DNA of 64,000 nt from Sabellastarte sp. h YS-2021 (Eukaryota; Annelida; Polychaeta; Sabellida; Sabellidae): NCBI GenBank assembly GCA_964017235.1, contig OZ024934.1, positions 91,912,706-91,976,705 on the forward strand, in the 5' to 3' direction. Position numbers and translations under genes: made by a program. The notes beneath the pieces were generated by a model. That model did no database searches and was not told the origin of the DNA. It was given only the letters and a program-made list of their open reading frames with translations. The number at the start of each line of letters is the position of its first letter. Positions within the stretch are counted from its first letter, which is position 1. Positions 60,601 to 62,962 of this stretch are shown piece after piece.

Positions 60601-62962
60601 TTTAAGAAGACATTTAACCTGTGTATCAGGACCATAAATCCCCACCCGAGTGACCATTTTTAGACATTTTTCACATATTTTTCCCTGTAACTTGGAAATG
60701 GTAAGTCTAAGAAGTTTCAAACTGTATTAGATGCATATTCTATGTGTAATCTTAGTATGTGACAAATTTTAAGTCTGAAGCTTTAATTGAAGGCCACATT
60801 TAGGTCTCTAGAAGGCCCCATAAAGACCCAGTATTTGGACTTTTTGCCAATTTTAAGGCCTGTGACTGTTAAACTATGTGACTGATAGAGCTGAAATCTC
60901 ATCTGGGAATACATTATTATGTTCCTTTTACATGTGCCAAAAATCAAGGCTTCAAGTAGACATTTAACCTGTGTATGAGGACCTTAAACACCCACCTGAG
61001 TGACCCTTTTAAGACATTTTTCACATATTTTGCTCTGTAACTTGGAAATGGTAAGTCTGAGAACTTTCAAACTTTATTAGATACATATTCTATGTGTAAT
61101 CTTAGTATGTAACAAATTTTAAGTCTGAAGCTTTAATTTGAAAGCCACATCGAGATCTCTAAAAGGCCCACAGAGACCCAATATTTGGACTTTTTACCAC
61201 CTTTAAGCCCTGTGACTGTTAAACTATGTGATTGATAGAGCTGAAATCCCATCTGGGAATGCATTATTATGTCCTTTTTACATATGCCGAAAATCAAGGT
61301 TTTTAGTAGACATTTAACCTGTGTATGAGGGCCATAGACACTTGCCCAAGTGCCTTTTTTGACATTTTTTCCGTATTTTGCCCTGTTATTTGGAAATGCT
61401 TAGTATGACAAGTCTTAAACTGTATTTAATTTTTGTTTGTTATGTATGTCCCCCAAAAAGTTTCAGATCTGTAGTTTAATTGCCAAGGTCTCTTTAACAA
61501 TTGTAAAATGCCCACAAAAACCCAATTTATGGACATTATGCCACTTTAAAGCCCAGTAACTGTCAAACTATGTGGGTTATAGAGCTGAAATCTTTGAATT
61601 TTTAAAAGGAAATGCCTGTCTATTTAAATTTTGAATATTAATAATGTTATGGCTATCTTAGTCTTTTAAGAACTTATTTTTGTGTGTTATACCTCTGCTT
61701 GCTGAGTTTTTCACTTTTTAAAATGAAACTGGTTAAACATATTCAAGTAGACAAAATGGACACTTTAAGTGAGCTTTAAGTCCCAATATTAATGAAATTA
61801 TATCCTTATGTAGTAAAACTAGGGGATTTTTAACCCTCAACTAGCCCAGTTTTATTCAACTTGCCTCAGTTAATTTTGACACAGCTCCTACAGTTATGAA
61901 CTCATTTCAGTTGATAATCACATACTTAAAATTCTCAATTCTTTTTGTATTTGAGTACCCCTTTTATATAGATTGTTTGTTTACCATTTATGCTGTAGCA
62001 CTCCATCTCTTTGTAGTCCCAACCCACATCCCCCACCCGGATTCCCCCCACCCACCTCTGGGACCTCCAGCTATATTGAGTGACACTAAATAAACAAAGG
62101 TATTTAATGATATCAGATGAGAAACAAAGAACTCAATGGGGTTGCAGATCTTGTGTAATAGTGAGAGAGGTGTGGAGAAGGGGAGAGGGGTGGGGGTGGG
62201 AGGTGGTGGGCTTCATTACATATAACACAAAGGGGAGTCAGAACTGAGATTGTGTCACATATTTAGGTTGCATATATATGGACCACATATATAGGTATAG
62301 AGGAAATGAATAACTGAAAACAATTTGCAAATTCTAAAAATAATATAATAAAATAATAATATAAATAATTTTTTTTTAAATAATATTTTATTTGTGAACA
62401 AATATAGAAACAGATATGCGCTTTTGGGATTATGAATTTTAGAATGGACATTGAATCATCAATCATTTAAATACTTTGAAGGAAGATTGAAAAGTATGAT
62501 GAGTTGAGTTAAAAATAATATTTTATTTGTCAACAAATATAGAAACAGATATGCTCTTTTGGGATTATTATTTTAGAATGGACATTCAATCATCAATCAT
62601 TTAAATACTTTGAAAATAGGTTTAGAGTTATCATTGCAGGAAGATTGAAAATATAATTTGAGTTATGTATCCAAAAAAAAATTAACTTTAAATGTAGAGA
62701 AGATGATGGTAACAAATTACTAAGAATGAGTTGACAATTATGGTGCACAAAGCAAAAAAGTACCACAAAACAAATCCATGTATTTTTAATGCTATTTTCA
62801 AAACTAAGTAGTGTTCAACTGGATTTGTGCAAATAGTCACATGCTAGAACAAAAATCAATTTATATCTCCGTGTTCCACAGAAATCCACAGAGAGACGAA
62901 GAAAAAGACGAGGACGCAGGATTCTTCTCAGGGTCAAGGTCACCCAGCGAAAATATGAAGAG
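6512..62962 (+). CDS. PLEKHA5/7-like: Gene-level entry: WW-WW-PH adaptor protein, PLEKHA5/PLEKHA7-like, 11 exons, 3' end outside the window
   Basis: Joining 6512-6630, 8383-8459, 14118-14175, 24388-24678, 29614-29698, 45943-45968, 56662-56737, 57161-57233, 57668-57768, 59271-59380 and 62882-62962 gives 1097 coding bases (365 codons plus two bases) without a stop. Every junction is GT-AG and in phase. Order of parts: WW1 (about residues 22-52), WW2 (67-97), Q/D/P-rich linker (about 106-180), polybasic stretch (202-222), PH domain (about 237-338), then an acidic and Ser-rich start of the C-terminal region. Vertebrate PLEKHA5 and PLEKHA7 have this layout, with a phosphoinositide-binding PH domain and WW domains that recruit partners at junctions and membranes. 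PLEKHA4 and PLEKHA6 lack the WW pair, which excludes them as closest in layout. Function here is inferred from family. The coiled-coil C-terminus expected in the family lies beyond the window. Confidence 0.9.
6631..8382 (+). other. Intron 1
   Basis: It opens with GTATGT and closes with TTGTATTTTCAG. Apart from the 453-bp MITE-like element at 7104-7556 and a short TATATATA run near 7650-7665, I see no gene, RNA or other repeat in it. Confidence 0.8.
7104..7556. mobile_element. MITE-like element with 13-bp perfect terminal inverted repeats
   Basis: The terminus TACGTGCAACTCG (7104-7116) is repeated exactly as its complement at 7544-7556. The similarity continues inward for about 45 bases (AGGAAGTCGCTAA against its inverted partner AAGTCACTGAC). 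The interior holds a tandem duplication of about 130 bp, 7200-7325 and 7326-7470, both with TATAAAATATTGTTAGGAA and CTTCTCATGAATATTAATGA. It contains no open frame. The TA at each edge could be a Tc1/mariner-type target duplication (inference). Confidence 0.65.
8383..8459 (+). CDS. PLEKHA5/7-like: PLEKHA5/7-like exon 2: second half of WW1 and inter-WW linker
   Basis: Enters with one base completing Asn40 and encodes NEESHENTWLHPVSGQP and then VQTGHRTNE. The TWLHP(x)SG(x)PV pattern is the conserved WW1 end and WW1-WW2 linker of PLEKHA5/7. Trp48 and Pro51 are the second signature Trp and the trailing Pro of the WW fold. Acceptor TTTTCAG, donor GTAAAT. Element E begins only 50 bp downstream in intron 2. 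Confidence 0.9.
8510..9857 (+). mobile_element. Element E: tandem-cored element, complete ends
   Basis: The 5' end is a hairpin with 8-bp arms GTATCCAC (8510-8517) and GTGGATAC (8531-8538). The 3' end carries CCGGTGGATAC (9824-9834), an inverted copy of the 5' terminus with one mismatch in 11, followed by the stem-loop CATCTGGCCACAGATG (9841-9856). Between them lie two copies of a module with GAAAAACAAGATGGCCGCCA (8640-8710 and 8790-8870) and an array of about six repeats of about 143 bp. This plan matches the other elements of the window. It has no protein-coding capacity. Confidence 0.75.
8925..9790 (+). repeat. Tandem array of element E, about 143-bp monomer
   Basis: About six copies. Recurring words are GAGGTTTGCAATGTGAAACC, AAATCATGGGCTG, TTTGATGTGGTCAGATTTGA, CTCCTTCAAGGTCAAA and GCTTATAACTCGCTTATTAT. 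Each unit has an inverted pair of AGGTCA half-sites, as TGACCTTGG then TCAAGGTCA about 15 bases later. Copies at 9207, 9355, 9497 and 9644 are about 145 bp apart. Confidence 0.85.
10020..11125 (+). repeat. Decayed E-family array
   Basis: Starts with a module close to element E (GCCTGGGAATACTTTTGG, then AAGCAAGATGGCTGCCAC) and continues with seven or so poorly conserved units carrying ATTGGTCCTA, AGGTTTGGGAT, AAATCATGGGCTG and CTTCAAGGTCAAA. No terminal hairpin is visible, so this looks like an older copy that has lost its ends. It abuts element F. Confidence 0.6.
11152..13234 (+). mobile_element. Element F: tandem-cored element, complete ends
   Basis: The 5' terminus TACCCCACAGCC (11152-11163) is followed by its own folding partner (CCCTTAAGGG and CGGGGTA) and then by a GC-rich GTCCGGATGGGCGGGCGG stretch. 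The exact 12-bp inverse GGCTGTGGGGTA lies at 13218-13229, directly before the stem-loop GCATC-TCT-GATGC (13233-13245). An array of about 146-bp repeats fills 11225-12720. The 500 bp after it (12780-13217) are unique to F and its copy F'. Confidence 0.8.
11225..12720 (+). repeat. Tandem array of element F, about 140-146-bp monomer
   Basis: About ten copies with the words GGGCTATATCTCGGAAACC, GTAAGGTGTAGGAAGTTGA, GGACATTGGTTAGGGGGT, GTGTGCAACGTCATGGTC and CCTTGATTTGACC. Each unit ends in a dense cluster of AGGTCA half-sites (TGACC on this strand). Open frames in both strands of this array are by-products of the repeat. Confidence 0.9.
13250..14117 (+). other. Intron 2, last part: nothing recognised
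   Basis: Between element F and exon 3 I see only AT-rich unique sequence. Short open frames (for example on the minus strand near 13637-13867) lack any recognisable domain or codon signal. Confidence 0.7.
14118..14175 (+). CDS. PLEKHA5/7-like: PLEKHA5/7-like exon 3: first half of WW2
   Basis: Completes Glu66 and encodes LPRGWEYAYTIEGIPYFI, ending with two bases of codon 85. LPRGWE with a following YFID is the WW2 signature of PLEKHA5/7 (first Trp71, aromatic Tyr82-Phe83). Acceptor CCATTCTTTCAG, donor GTGAGT. At 58 nt it is a small exon followed by a 10-kb intron. Confidence 0.9.
14745..14830 (-). mobile_element. LINE 3' tail fragment, reversed
   Basis: On the minus strand it reads AATGACTTCTGATTTAT, then GAATGGTGTGCCTTAGAATC, the same order as the sequence that follows the reverse-transcriptase relic at 39960-40030. 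A third copy is at 52550-52625. It is therefore a 5'-truncated retrotransposon insertion. Confidence 0.55.
14890..15335 (+). repeat. Decayed E-family repeat units
   Basis: About three weak copies of the element E monomer: GTCCTGGAGGTTTGGGAT, AGAAATCATGG, TTTGGTGTGG, TTGGTCCTAGAGGTTTG and GGAAATCATGGGCTG recur at about 110-150-bp steps. There are no element termini. Confidence 0.55.
15650..15679 (+). CDS. Candidate 30-nt cassette exon inside WW2
   Basis: A strong acceptor (TATTTTATTTACAG) and a strong donor (GTAAGC) frame 30 bases that keep the reading frame between exons 3 and 4. Inclusion would replace Asp85 by EKRSIFIYVTC, a ten-residue insertion in the middle of WW2 that would break its third strand. 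It could be a regulated exon or a chance decoy pair in a long intron. Family members read directly from YFID to HN without an insert. Confidence 0.25.
15700..16600 (+). other. Intron 3, internal stretch: nothing recognised
   Basis: AT-rich unique sequence without domain-bearing frames, RNA-like folds or repeats that I can identify. Confidence 0.65.
16620..16717 (+). repeat. 68-bp tandem duplication holding the empty site of element F'
   Basis: The unit 16620-16687 starts AGAGAAGGAATTCTTTTACT and ends AAATAACCAT. A second copy starts at 16688 and is interrupted at about 16717 by element F'. It resumes at 19180 (TTTAGTGAATGTACAACTG) and ends at 19219. The uninterrupted first copy shows the pre-insertion sequence CCATTCTTTTAGTG. 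Confidence 0.8.
16718..19178 (+). mobile_element. Element F': longer copy of element F, 5'-truncated
   Basis: It begins at CTTAAGGGCT, the middle of the F terminal hairpin, so the TACCCCACAG arm is missing. It keeps the GC-rich stretch (GGGTGGGCGGGTGGGCG), a longer array than F, the same 450-bp right-hand unique part (18705-19148), the inverted terminus GGCTGTGGGGTA (19149-19160) and the stem-loop GCATCTCTGATGC (19164-19176). Flanking sequence shows it was inserted into one copy of a 68-bp duplication without duplicating a target site. Confidence 0.8.
16805..18700 (+). repeat. Tandem array of element F', 146-bp monomer
   Basis: About 13 copies. GTCCGGGCTATATCTC recurs at 17105, 17251, 17397 and 17543, exactly 146 bp apart. 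Units are more alike than in element F, which suggests recent homogenisation. Each has TTTGACCTTTGACCTTG and TGACCTTGACCT, that is, direct repeats of AGGTCA with one and with no spacer base. Confidence 0.9.
19220..19850 (+). other. Intron 3, stretch between F' and SINE: nothing recognised
   Basis: AT-rich unique sequence with no supported feature. Confidence 0.65.
19880..20060 (+). mobile_element. Diverged tRNA-headed SINE copy
   Basis: Carries a B-box-like GGGTTTGATTCCCGGG at 19913-19928, then a body with AGAACTGGTAGTTGACTGCC, and ends near TATAATGTGTTGAGTG. The body and end match the better-preserved SINEs at 21608 and 40501. Confidence 0.55.
20616..20760 (+). mobile_element. SINE head fragment followed by homopolymer tracts
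   Basis: The tRNA-like part (CACAGTGGTAACACACTCAC, then GTTTGAATCC as B box) is joined to C10-A25 and later C17 runs instead of the usual SINE body. The nearby GGGGTTCGAACC (20517-20528) is another isolated B-box-like word. Confidence 0.5.
20780..21520 (+). other. Intron 3, AT-rich stretch with a weak local repeat
   Basis: Two related stretches, 20880-20960 and 20995-21075, share ATTACCTTCCAATCTGGTG-like and TATAACTTC...TGAATG(C/A)AACAAAATC wording, a weak tandem duplication of about 115 bp. Nothing else was recognised. Confidence 0.5.
21529..21605 (+). mobile_element. Truncated SINE body
   Basis: GCTGGTATTTGCTTGCTGTT, TCGGCAGTTTTATAGCACTG and CCAACTGGTTTTC reproduce the middle of the SINE at 21608-21844. 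The piece breaks off directly before that intact copy, so one SINE inserted into another. Confidence 0.65.
21608..21844 (+). mobile_element. tRNA-derived SINE, full length
   Basis: About 237 bp: tRNA-like head with A-box-like GACAGAGTGGTAACACTC and B-box-like GGTTCAGTTCC, body with GGTCGGCAGTTTAGAGTACA and TGACCAACTG, 3' end AATGTGTTGAAAGCGACGTT and an AAATAAATAAAT tail. A second copy in the same orientation is at 40501. It is a non-autonomous retroelement and presumably uses a partner LINE. Confidence 0.8.
22111..23330 (+). mobile_element. Element C: tandem-cored element
   Basis: Starts with a hairpin at 22111-22137 (arms TATCCCCAGAT and GTCAGGGATATA), followed by GCCGCCACCGC and the box CGATAACTCAAAAACG. 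It ends near 23295-23305 with GTCTGGGTATA, an inverted copy of the 5' terminus at 9 of 11 positions. The core holds about three loose units of 320-350 bp with AAATTTTAAGTCTGTAACTT, TTGCCACTTTTAAGCCC and CTGGGAATA. Its first 300 bp match element G closely (AAGGTGACCTTAAACTCCCA, then TTATGGCCACCTTAAGGTCA). Confidence 0.65.
23340..24387 (+). other. Intron 3, last part: little recognised
   Basis: At 23345-23420 the words AATAAACTCTGAACAAAAAC and AAGGTTGCCACTTTTAAGG echo the 1.9-kb palindrome at 1560-3470. The remainder is AT-rich unique sequence up to the acceptor of exon 4. Confidence 0.5.
24388..24678 (+). CDS. PLEKHA5/7-like: PLEKHA5/7-like exon 4: end of WW2 and Q/D/P-rich linker
   Basis: Completes Asp85 and reads HINQRNTFQNPVTGEQYAI. 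With exon 3 this gives YFIDH...TFQNPVTG, where Phe93 replaces the second WW tryptophan. The family's WW2 also has Phe at this place, so this is a conserved trait, not damage. The rest (about residues 106-180) is an imperfect repeat built on RQQDP and QDP words; AGGCAACAGGA starts recur at 24497, 24557 and 24645. The nucleotide pattern suggests expansion by slippage. Ends with two bases of codon 182. Open frames on the opposite strand here are shadows. Confidence 0.88.
24679..29613 (+). other. Intron 4: no supported feature except a G run
   Basis: AT-rich sequence of 4.9 kb without recognisable genes or repeats. Overlapping open frames at 25509-25948 show no domain, and frames on both strands are open, so I do not call them. 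A G14 run lies at 26634-26647. Confidence 0.6.
29614..29698 (+). CDS. PLEKHA5/7-like: PLEKHA5/7-like exon 5: Ser-rich linker and start of polybasic stretch
   Basis: Encodes residues 182-210: ASEPVLASESSETQSQVF, then VRQKSDRKRQ. It closes in phase 0. The acidic/Ser part resembles a flexible phosphorylatable linker, and the basic end joins with exon 6 to form the polybasic segment before the PH domain. Acceptor TATTTATAG is short of pyrimidines; donor GTAAGA is good. Confidence 0.8.
29699..30381 (+). other. Intron 5, first part: nothing recognised
   Basis: Unique AT-rich sequence between exon 5 and element B, with no supported feature. Confidence 0.65.
30735..31145 (+). repeat. First array of element B, about 175-bp monomer
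   Basis: AAGGTCATCCACTGACCGCC recurs near 30745, 30921 and 31097. Other shared words are AAGTACCTGACC, GAGATATTTTCACA, TGAAAATGGCTTTGGAGG and GCATCCAGGCTTAC. Confidence 0.85.
31150..33480 (+). repeat. Second array of element B with two-monomer higher-order pattern
   Basis: Units of about 147 bp alternate between a type ending GGATCTTCTGGATCCATGAA and a type ending GGATCCAGGCTGCCAGATGT, giving a period of about 293-295 bp (31277 to 31570; 32049 to 32344), with local deletions. Both types share AGATAACTCAAAAACTTATG, GGATTTTGATGAAATTTTCA and TGATCCGGATCACT. GGATCC palindromes are very frequent. Minus-strand open frames in this array are repeat artefacts. Confidence 0.85.
33616..34413 (+). other. 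Intron 5, stretch between elements B and A
   Basis: Unique AT-rich sequence, no supported feature. Confidence 0.65.
34414..37765 (+). mobile_element. Element A: tandem-cored element with 169-bp satellite
   Basis: The 5' terminus TGTCCACCC starts a perfect 21-base palindrome (34418-34438, arms TCCACCCCCC and GGGGGGTGGA). A run of GTCCGATGTCCGGC words follows (34463-34515). After 340 bp of unique sequence the 169-bp array starts. At the 3' end GGGTGGACA (37738-37746) is the exact inverse of the 5' terminus, directly before the stem-loop ACACAT-GATA-ATGTGT (37748-37763). This is the clearest member of the family. Confidence 0.85.
34856..37600 (+). repeat. 169-bp satellite array of element A with a 7-monomer (1183-bp) block duplication
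   Basis: About 15 near-identical and two decayed monomers, in exact 169-bp steps (34856, 35025, 35194 and so on). Each has TATCTCCTTAACCGTGCGAG, GATAGAGCGATTTCGTCG, CCCACAGGGTATCTAAGG, AAAAATGGCGGCCATTTTG and GCCAAAAATGGCAAAAC. Private variants recur at a spacing of exactly 1183 bp: TTCGACACACAGG at 35241 and 36424, and TCATCGAAA at 35061 and 36244. This shows a block of at least five monomers was copied. The 74- and 104-codon open frames in it merely follow the repeat. Confidence 0.95.
37917..37985 (+). mobile_element. SINE 3' fragment
   Basis: CTTAACCAACTGTGTATACT, TTTCCTCCGCCC and ATAACCGTTACAA correspond to the last third of the SINE at 21608, with decay. Confidence 0.5.
38884..38960 (+). 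mobile_element. SINE head fragment, low confidence
   Basis: CCTTGTGACACAGTGGTGAAACA followed by ACCTCCACTCGCC resembles the tRNA-like head of the local SINE family. The body is missing. The 38000-38880 stretch before it holds no other recognised feature. Confidence 0.35.
39115..39940 (+). pseudogene. Non-LTR retrotransposon reverse transcriptase relic (C-terminal part)
   Basis: Frames with frameshifts and stops carry typical reverse-transcriptase thumb and downstream motifs: ENLKLNPEK, NLGVLFD, then ANALVSSRLDYCSYL, NIQNCLARFV, HITPTLKSLHWLPV and, after a stop at 39600, YLTTGKPKYFAPYL. The SRLDYC ... LHWLP pattern is common to CR1/L2- and Jockey-related LINEs. The copy is 5'-truncated and dead (stops within NLGVLFDF-stop and after LHWLPVKQ). 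Confidence 0.8.
39941..40060 (+). mobile_element. 3' tail of the LINE relic
   Basis: After the last open frame comes ATGACTTCTGATTTATACAT, GATGGTGTGCCTTAGAATCC and AGATTAAGCACTGATACC. The same order is found at 14745-14830 (reversed) and 52550-52640, so these are the 3' ends of one LINE family. Confidence 0.6.
40501..40735 (+). mobile_element. tRNA-derived SINE, full length
   Basis: Same family and orientation as 21608-21844: head GGTGGCAGAGTGGTAACACT with B-box-like GGAGTTCAAATCC, body GCTGGTAGTTGCTTGCCG and TCGGCAGTTTACAGTACA, end GTGTTGAAAGTGACGC and an AAGTAAGTAAATAA tail. Confidence 0.8.
40740..43870 (+). other. Intron 5, long stretch with few features
   Basis: Mostly unique AT-rich sequence. 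An open frame at 42335-42682 is hydrophobic but matches no family I know and is not called. A G19 run lies at 42818-42836 within a short repeat: CTGACATGATTACTGGGG before it and CTGACGTGATTACTGGGG at 42873. Three related words, CAGGGACCCGGTCAATAG (42543), CAGGGAACCCGATCGATAG (42991) and CAGGGACGGGGTCGATAG (43024), hint at an old repeat. Confidence 0.5.
43880..44252 (-). mobile_element. Element H: partial reversed member of the tandem-cored family
   Basis: Read on the minus strand it begins with a hairpin at 44252-44221 (ATTATTACCTCC ... GGAGGT ... GTAAT), continues with GTTTGTCTGTCTGTC, a tetranucleotide run like those beside the other heads, and then GCGTAACTCAAAAAGTTATG followed by GGATTTTCTTTAAATTTTC, the shared family box. 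AAGGTCACC/AACCTTAAAG words follow. I found no matching inverted 3' end to the left, so it is probably truncated. Confidence 0.55.
44253..45942 (+). other. Intron 5, last part: nothing recognised
   Basis: AT-rich unique sequence with short homopolymers (C9A11 at 44636-44655). No supported gene, RNA or repeat. Confidence 0.6.
45943..45968 (+). CDS. PLEKHA5/7-like: PLEKHA5/7-like microexon 6 (26 nt): polybasic segment
   Basis: The 26 bases encode STKRKSKS plus two bases of Arg219, and lie between an excellent acceptor (TCTGTCTTTTCAG) and an excellent donor (GTAAGA). With the end of exon 5 (RQKSDRKRQ) it forms a strongly basic run just before the PH domain, a place where vertebrate PLEKHA5/7 are also basic. 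Skipping it would shift the frame into exon 7, so it should be constitutive or coupled to decay. It stands between introns of 16.2 and 10.7 kb. Confidence 0.78.
46105..46262 (+). pseudogene. Reverse transcriptase fragment of a second non-LTR retrotransposon
   Basis: A + frame reads DSVTPYLMKLHWLPIRQ and then HIVYKLNLSVFKAI before a stop. The TP.L..LHWLP(I/V)(R/K)QRI..K pattern is the same retrotransposon motif as at 39580, here in only about 50 codons and well diverged. Confidence 0.65.
46263..47786 (+). other. Intron 6, stretch before element D
   Basis: No supported feature; unique AT-rich sequence. Confidence 0.6.
47850..48925 (-). repeat. First array of element D, about 150-bp monomer, inverted relative of the element A satellite
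   Basis: About seven copies with (on +) TTTTCATTTTCCGCTAAAAT, CCAAGATGGCCGCCAAAA, CCTTTTGCATAGGACACTCT and ATTCGCTCGAAATCGCTCTA. On the minus strand the order GATATCTCGAAAACCGTAAG, AGATAGAGCGATTTCGAGCG, GACCCGCAGGGTA, GGCGGCCATCTTGG is that of the 169-bp repeat of element A. The 161- and 120-codon + frames in this array are repeat artefacts. Confidence 0.85.
48905..50190 (-). repeat. Second array of element D, about 155-bp monomer
   Basis: About eight copies marked by GTAGCTATTACTCAGTTAGC, TACAGCTCTGAAAATTTGCC, CAGTACATCAAAAAGTAGGT and ACATATTTGACAAAAATCCT. Starts near 48912, 49066, 49218, 49373, 49526, 49690 and 49848. Decay grows to the right, towards the 5' head. Confidence 0.85.
50560..52150 (+). 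other. Intron 6, stretch between element D and the hAT-like MITE
   Basis: Unique AT-rich sequence, no supported feature. Confidence 0.6.
52159..52531. mobile_element. hAT-like MITE (373 bp) with perfect 8-bp target duplication
   Basis: Flanked on both sides by GTTATGAC (52151-52158 and 52532-52539). Termini are imperfect inverted repeats: TATGGCTGGGACAGGTGACA at the left and, read inward, TAGGGCTGCGAACGGTTACC at the right, with CCCGAG shared further in. An 8-bp duplication and a (C/T)AGGG(C/T)TG-like end are typical of hAT elements. It contains no transposase. It lies directly before the LINE tail at 52550. Confidence 0.82.
52545..52640 (+). mobile_element. LINE 3' tail fragment
   Basis: CATGACTTTTGAGTTATACA, AGATGGTGTACCTTAGAATCC and AGAGATTAAGCACATG follow the same order as the tail at 39965-40040. 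No coding part precedes it. Confidence 0.6.
52645..54280 (+). other. Intron 6, stretch with no supported feature
   Basis: AT-rich unique sequence. The 67-codon frame at 53892 has no recognisable domain. Confidence 0.6.
54282..54807. mobile_element. MITE-like element with TIR ATGCCCCT and AGTCCCAGGA repeats
   Basis: Inverted termini of 17 bases match at 14 positions (ATGCCCCTGTTCCACCA at 54282-54298; complement of 54791-54807). The interior is C/T/G-biased and made of loosely repeated words: TTGAGTCTGTTTGGAT twice in tandem (54357-54388), then TTAGTCCCAGGAGGCC, TTAATCCCAGGATGCC and TTAGTCCCAGGAAGGC. It has no coding frame. Target duplication is not evident. Confidence 0.55.
54810..55730 (+). 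other. Intron 6, stretch with no supported feature
   Basis: Unique AT-rich sequence. A short palindrome, GGTCACTTCGAAGTGACC, sits at 54949-54966. Confidence 0.55.
55731..56221. mobile_element. MITE-like element with ATACCGTATTTAT termini
   Basis: The left end reads ATACCGTATTTATCCGTATT then AATGCCCC. The right end, read inward, is ATACCGTATTTATTCATATA then AACGCCCC, so about 28-bp inverted repeats bound a 491-bp unit. It includes a C24 run at 56144-56167. A 107-codon frame inside is not similar to any transposase I know. Ends of the ATACCGTATTT type occur in several animal DNA transposon groups; I do not assign one. Confidence 0.65.
56662..56737 (+). CDS. PLEKHA5/7-like: PLEKHA5/7-like exon 7: start of the PH domain
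   Basis: Completes Arg219 and encodes VVKGLPEPKRDFSAAVSLKG then WLNKQ (to residue 244). LKGWLNKQ is the first strand of the PH domain, with Lys238 and Trp240 at the usual places. The preceding PEPKRD stretch is a basic/proline lead-in. Acceptor TTTTGTTTTAG, donor GTAACT, phase 0 out. Confidence 0.9.
57161..57233 (+). CDS. PLEKHA5/7-like: PLEKHA5/7-like exon 8: PH domain strands 2-4
   Basis: Encodes EGGGLKSWKKRFIVLSDFCL then FFYK and one base of Asp269. SWKKRF(I)VLSD with a Cys-Leu-Phe-Phe-Tyr strand is the hallmark second/third-strand region of PLEKHA PH domains. Lys253, Lys254 and Arg255, with Lys243, form the basic pocket expected to hold phosphoinositide headgroups (family knowledge). Acceptor TATTTTCAG, donor GTAACT. 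Confidence 0.93.
57668..57768 (+). CDS. PLEKHA5/7-like: PLEKHA5/7-like exon 9: PH domain middle
   Basis: Completes Asp269 and reads STEQDCVGAVSLPSYSIN then PCLHDGNINKKYAFK. The pattern (I/V)G(S/A)(I/V)xLPSYxI, then NI(N/S)(K/R)KYAFK, is the PLEKHA PH mid-section. Acceptor TTGTACCCAG, donor GTAAGG after AAA, phase 0 out. Confidence 0.92.
57985..58200 (+). mobile_element. tRNA-headed SINE of a second type
   Basis: A-box-like TGGCCTGTTGGTTAGCAAGT (57993-58012), a degraded B box near 58046, and a body with CATTGCTGAGGACCTGTTCC and GACATAAAACCC. It differs from the SINE at 21608. The length is estimated. Confidence 0.5.
58200..59270 (+). other. Intron 9, remainder: nothing recognised
   Basis: Unique AT-rich sequence between the SINE and exon 10, with no supported feature. 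Confidence 0.6.
59271..59380 (+). CDS. PLEKHA5/7-like: PLEKHA5/7-like exon 10: end of the PH domain
   Basis: Encodes AEHQNLKTHYFAAENEGDMK then TWMNALSLASIAQTDN and two bases of Lys339. The (R/K)TxYF(A/S)(A/T)(D/E) strand followed by the amphipathic helix with invariant Trp324 closes the PH fold. Acceptor GCTATTTTCAG, donor GTGAGT. A SINE remnant and element G follow about 120-190 bp downstream. Confidence 0.93.
59490..59567 (+). mobile_element. SINE head fragment interrupted by element G
   Basis: TCCTGGGTTTGAATCCTGGCCTGAC is a B-box region like those of the local SINEs, followed by AAGTAGGAGAGCAT (the GCAGGAGA(A/G)C word of the copy at 19935). The SINE stops where element G begins. Confidence 0.5.
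59568..61600 (+). mobile_element. Element G: tandem-cored element, 3' end not found
   Basis: Begins with a hairpin (59568-59595; arms TATCCCCAGAC and GTCGGGGATATA) nearly identical to that of element C, then GCCGCCGCCGCC and GCGATAACTCAAAAACAAAT. Its first 350 bp parallel element C (AAGGTGACCTTAAACTCCCA; CTTATGGCCACCTTAAGGTC). The core has about four units of about 300 bp with TCTGAAGCTTTAATT, GGACTTTTTGCCACTTT, CTGTGACTGTTAAACTATGT and GACATTTAACCTGTGTATG. I found no inverted terminus or stem-loop at the right, so the right edge is an estimate. Confidence 0.65.
61600..62375 (+). other. Intron 10, stretch with a purine-rich tract
   Basis: Mostly unique sequence with a C-rich patch (62020-62075) and a G/A-rich tract at 62155-62215 (GGGGAGAGGGGTGGGGGTGG). 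No gene recognised. Confidence 0.55.
62380..62665 (+). repeat. Tandem duplication of about 135 bp upstream of exon 11
   Basis: Two copies, 62380-62500 and 62513-62650, share AATATTTTATTTGT, AACAAATATAGAAACAGATA, CTTTTGGGATTAT, TAGAATGGACATT and CATCAATCATTTAAATACTT, followed by GGAAGATTGAAAA. Copies differ by a few substitutions and small indels, so the duplication is fairly recent. Confidence 0.85.
62882..62962 (+). CDS. PLEKHA5/7-like: PLEKHA5/7-like exon 11: start of the C-terminal region
   Basis: Completes Lys339 and encodes NPQRDEEKDEDAGFFSGSRS then PSENMKR and two further bases. The stretch is acidic and then Ser-rich, as expected for the disordered segment after the PH domain. Only this frame is open with AA carried over from exon 10. 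Acceptor GTGTTCCACAG, donor GTCAGT (weaker than average). No further exon was recognised before the window ends. Confidence 0.72.
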
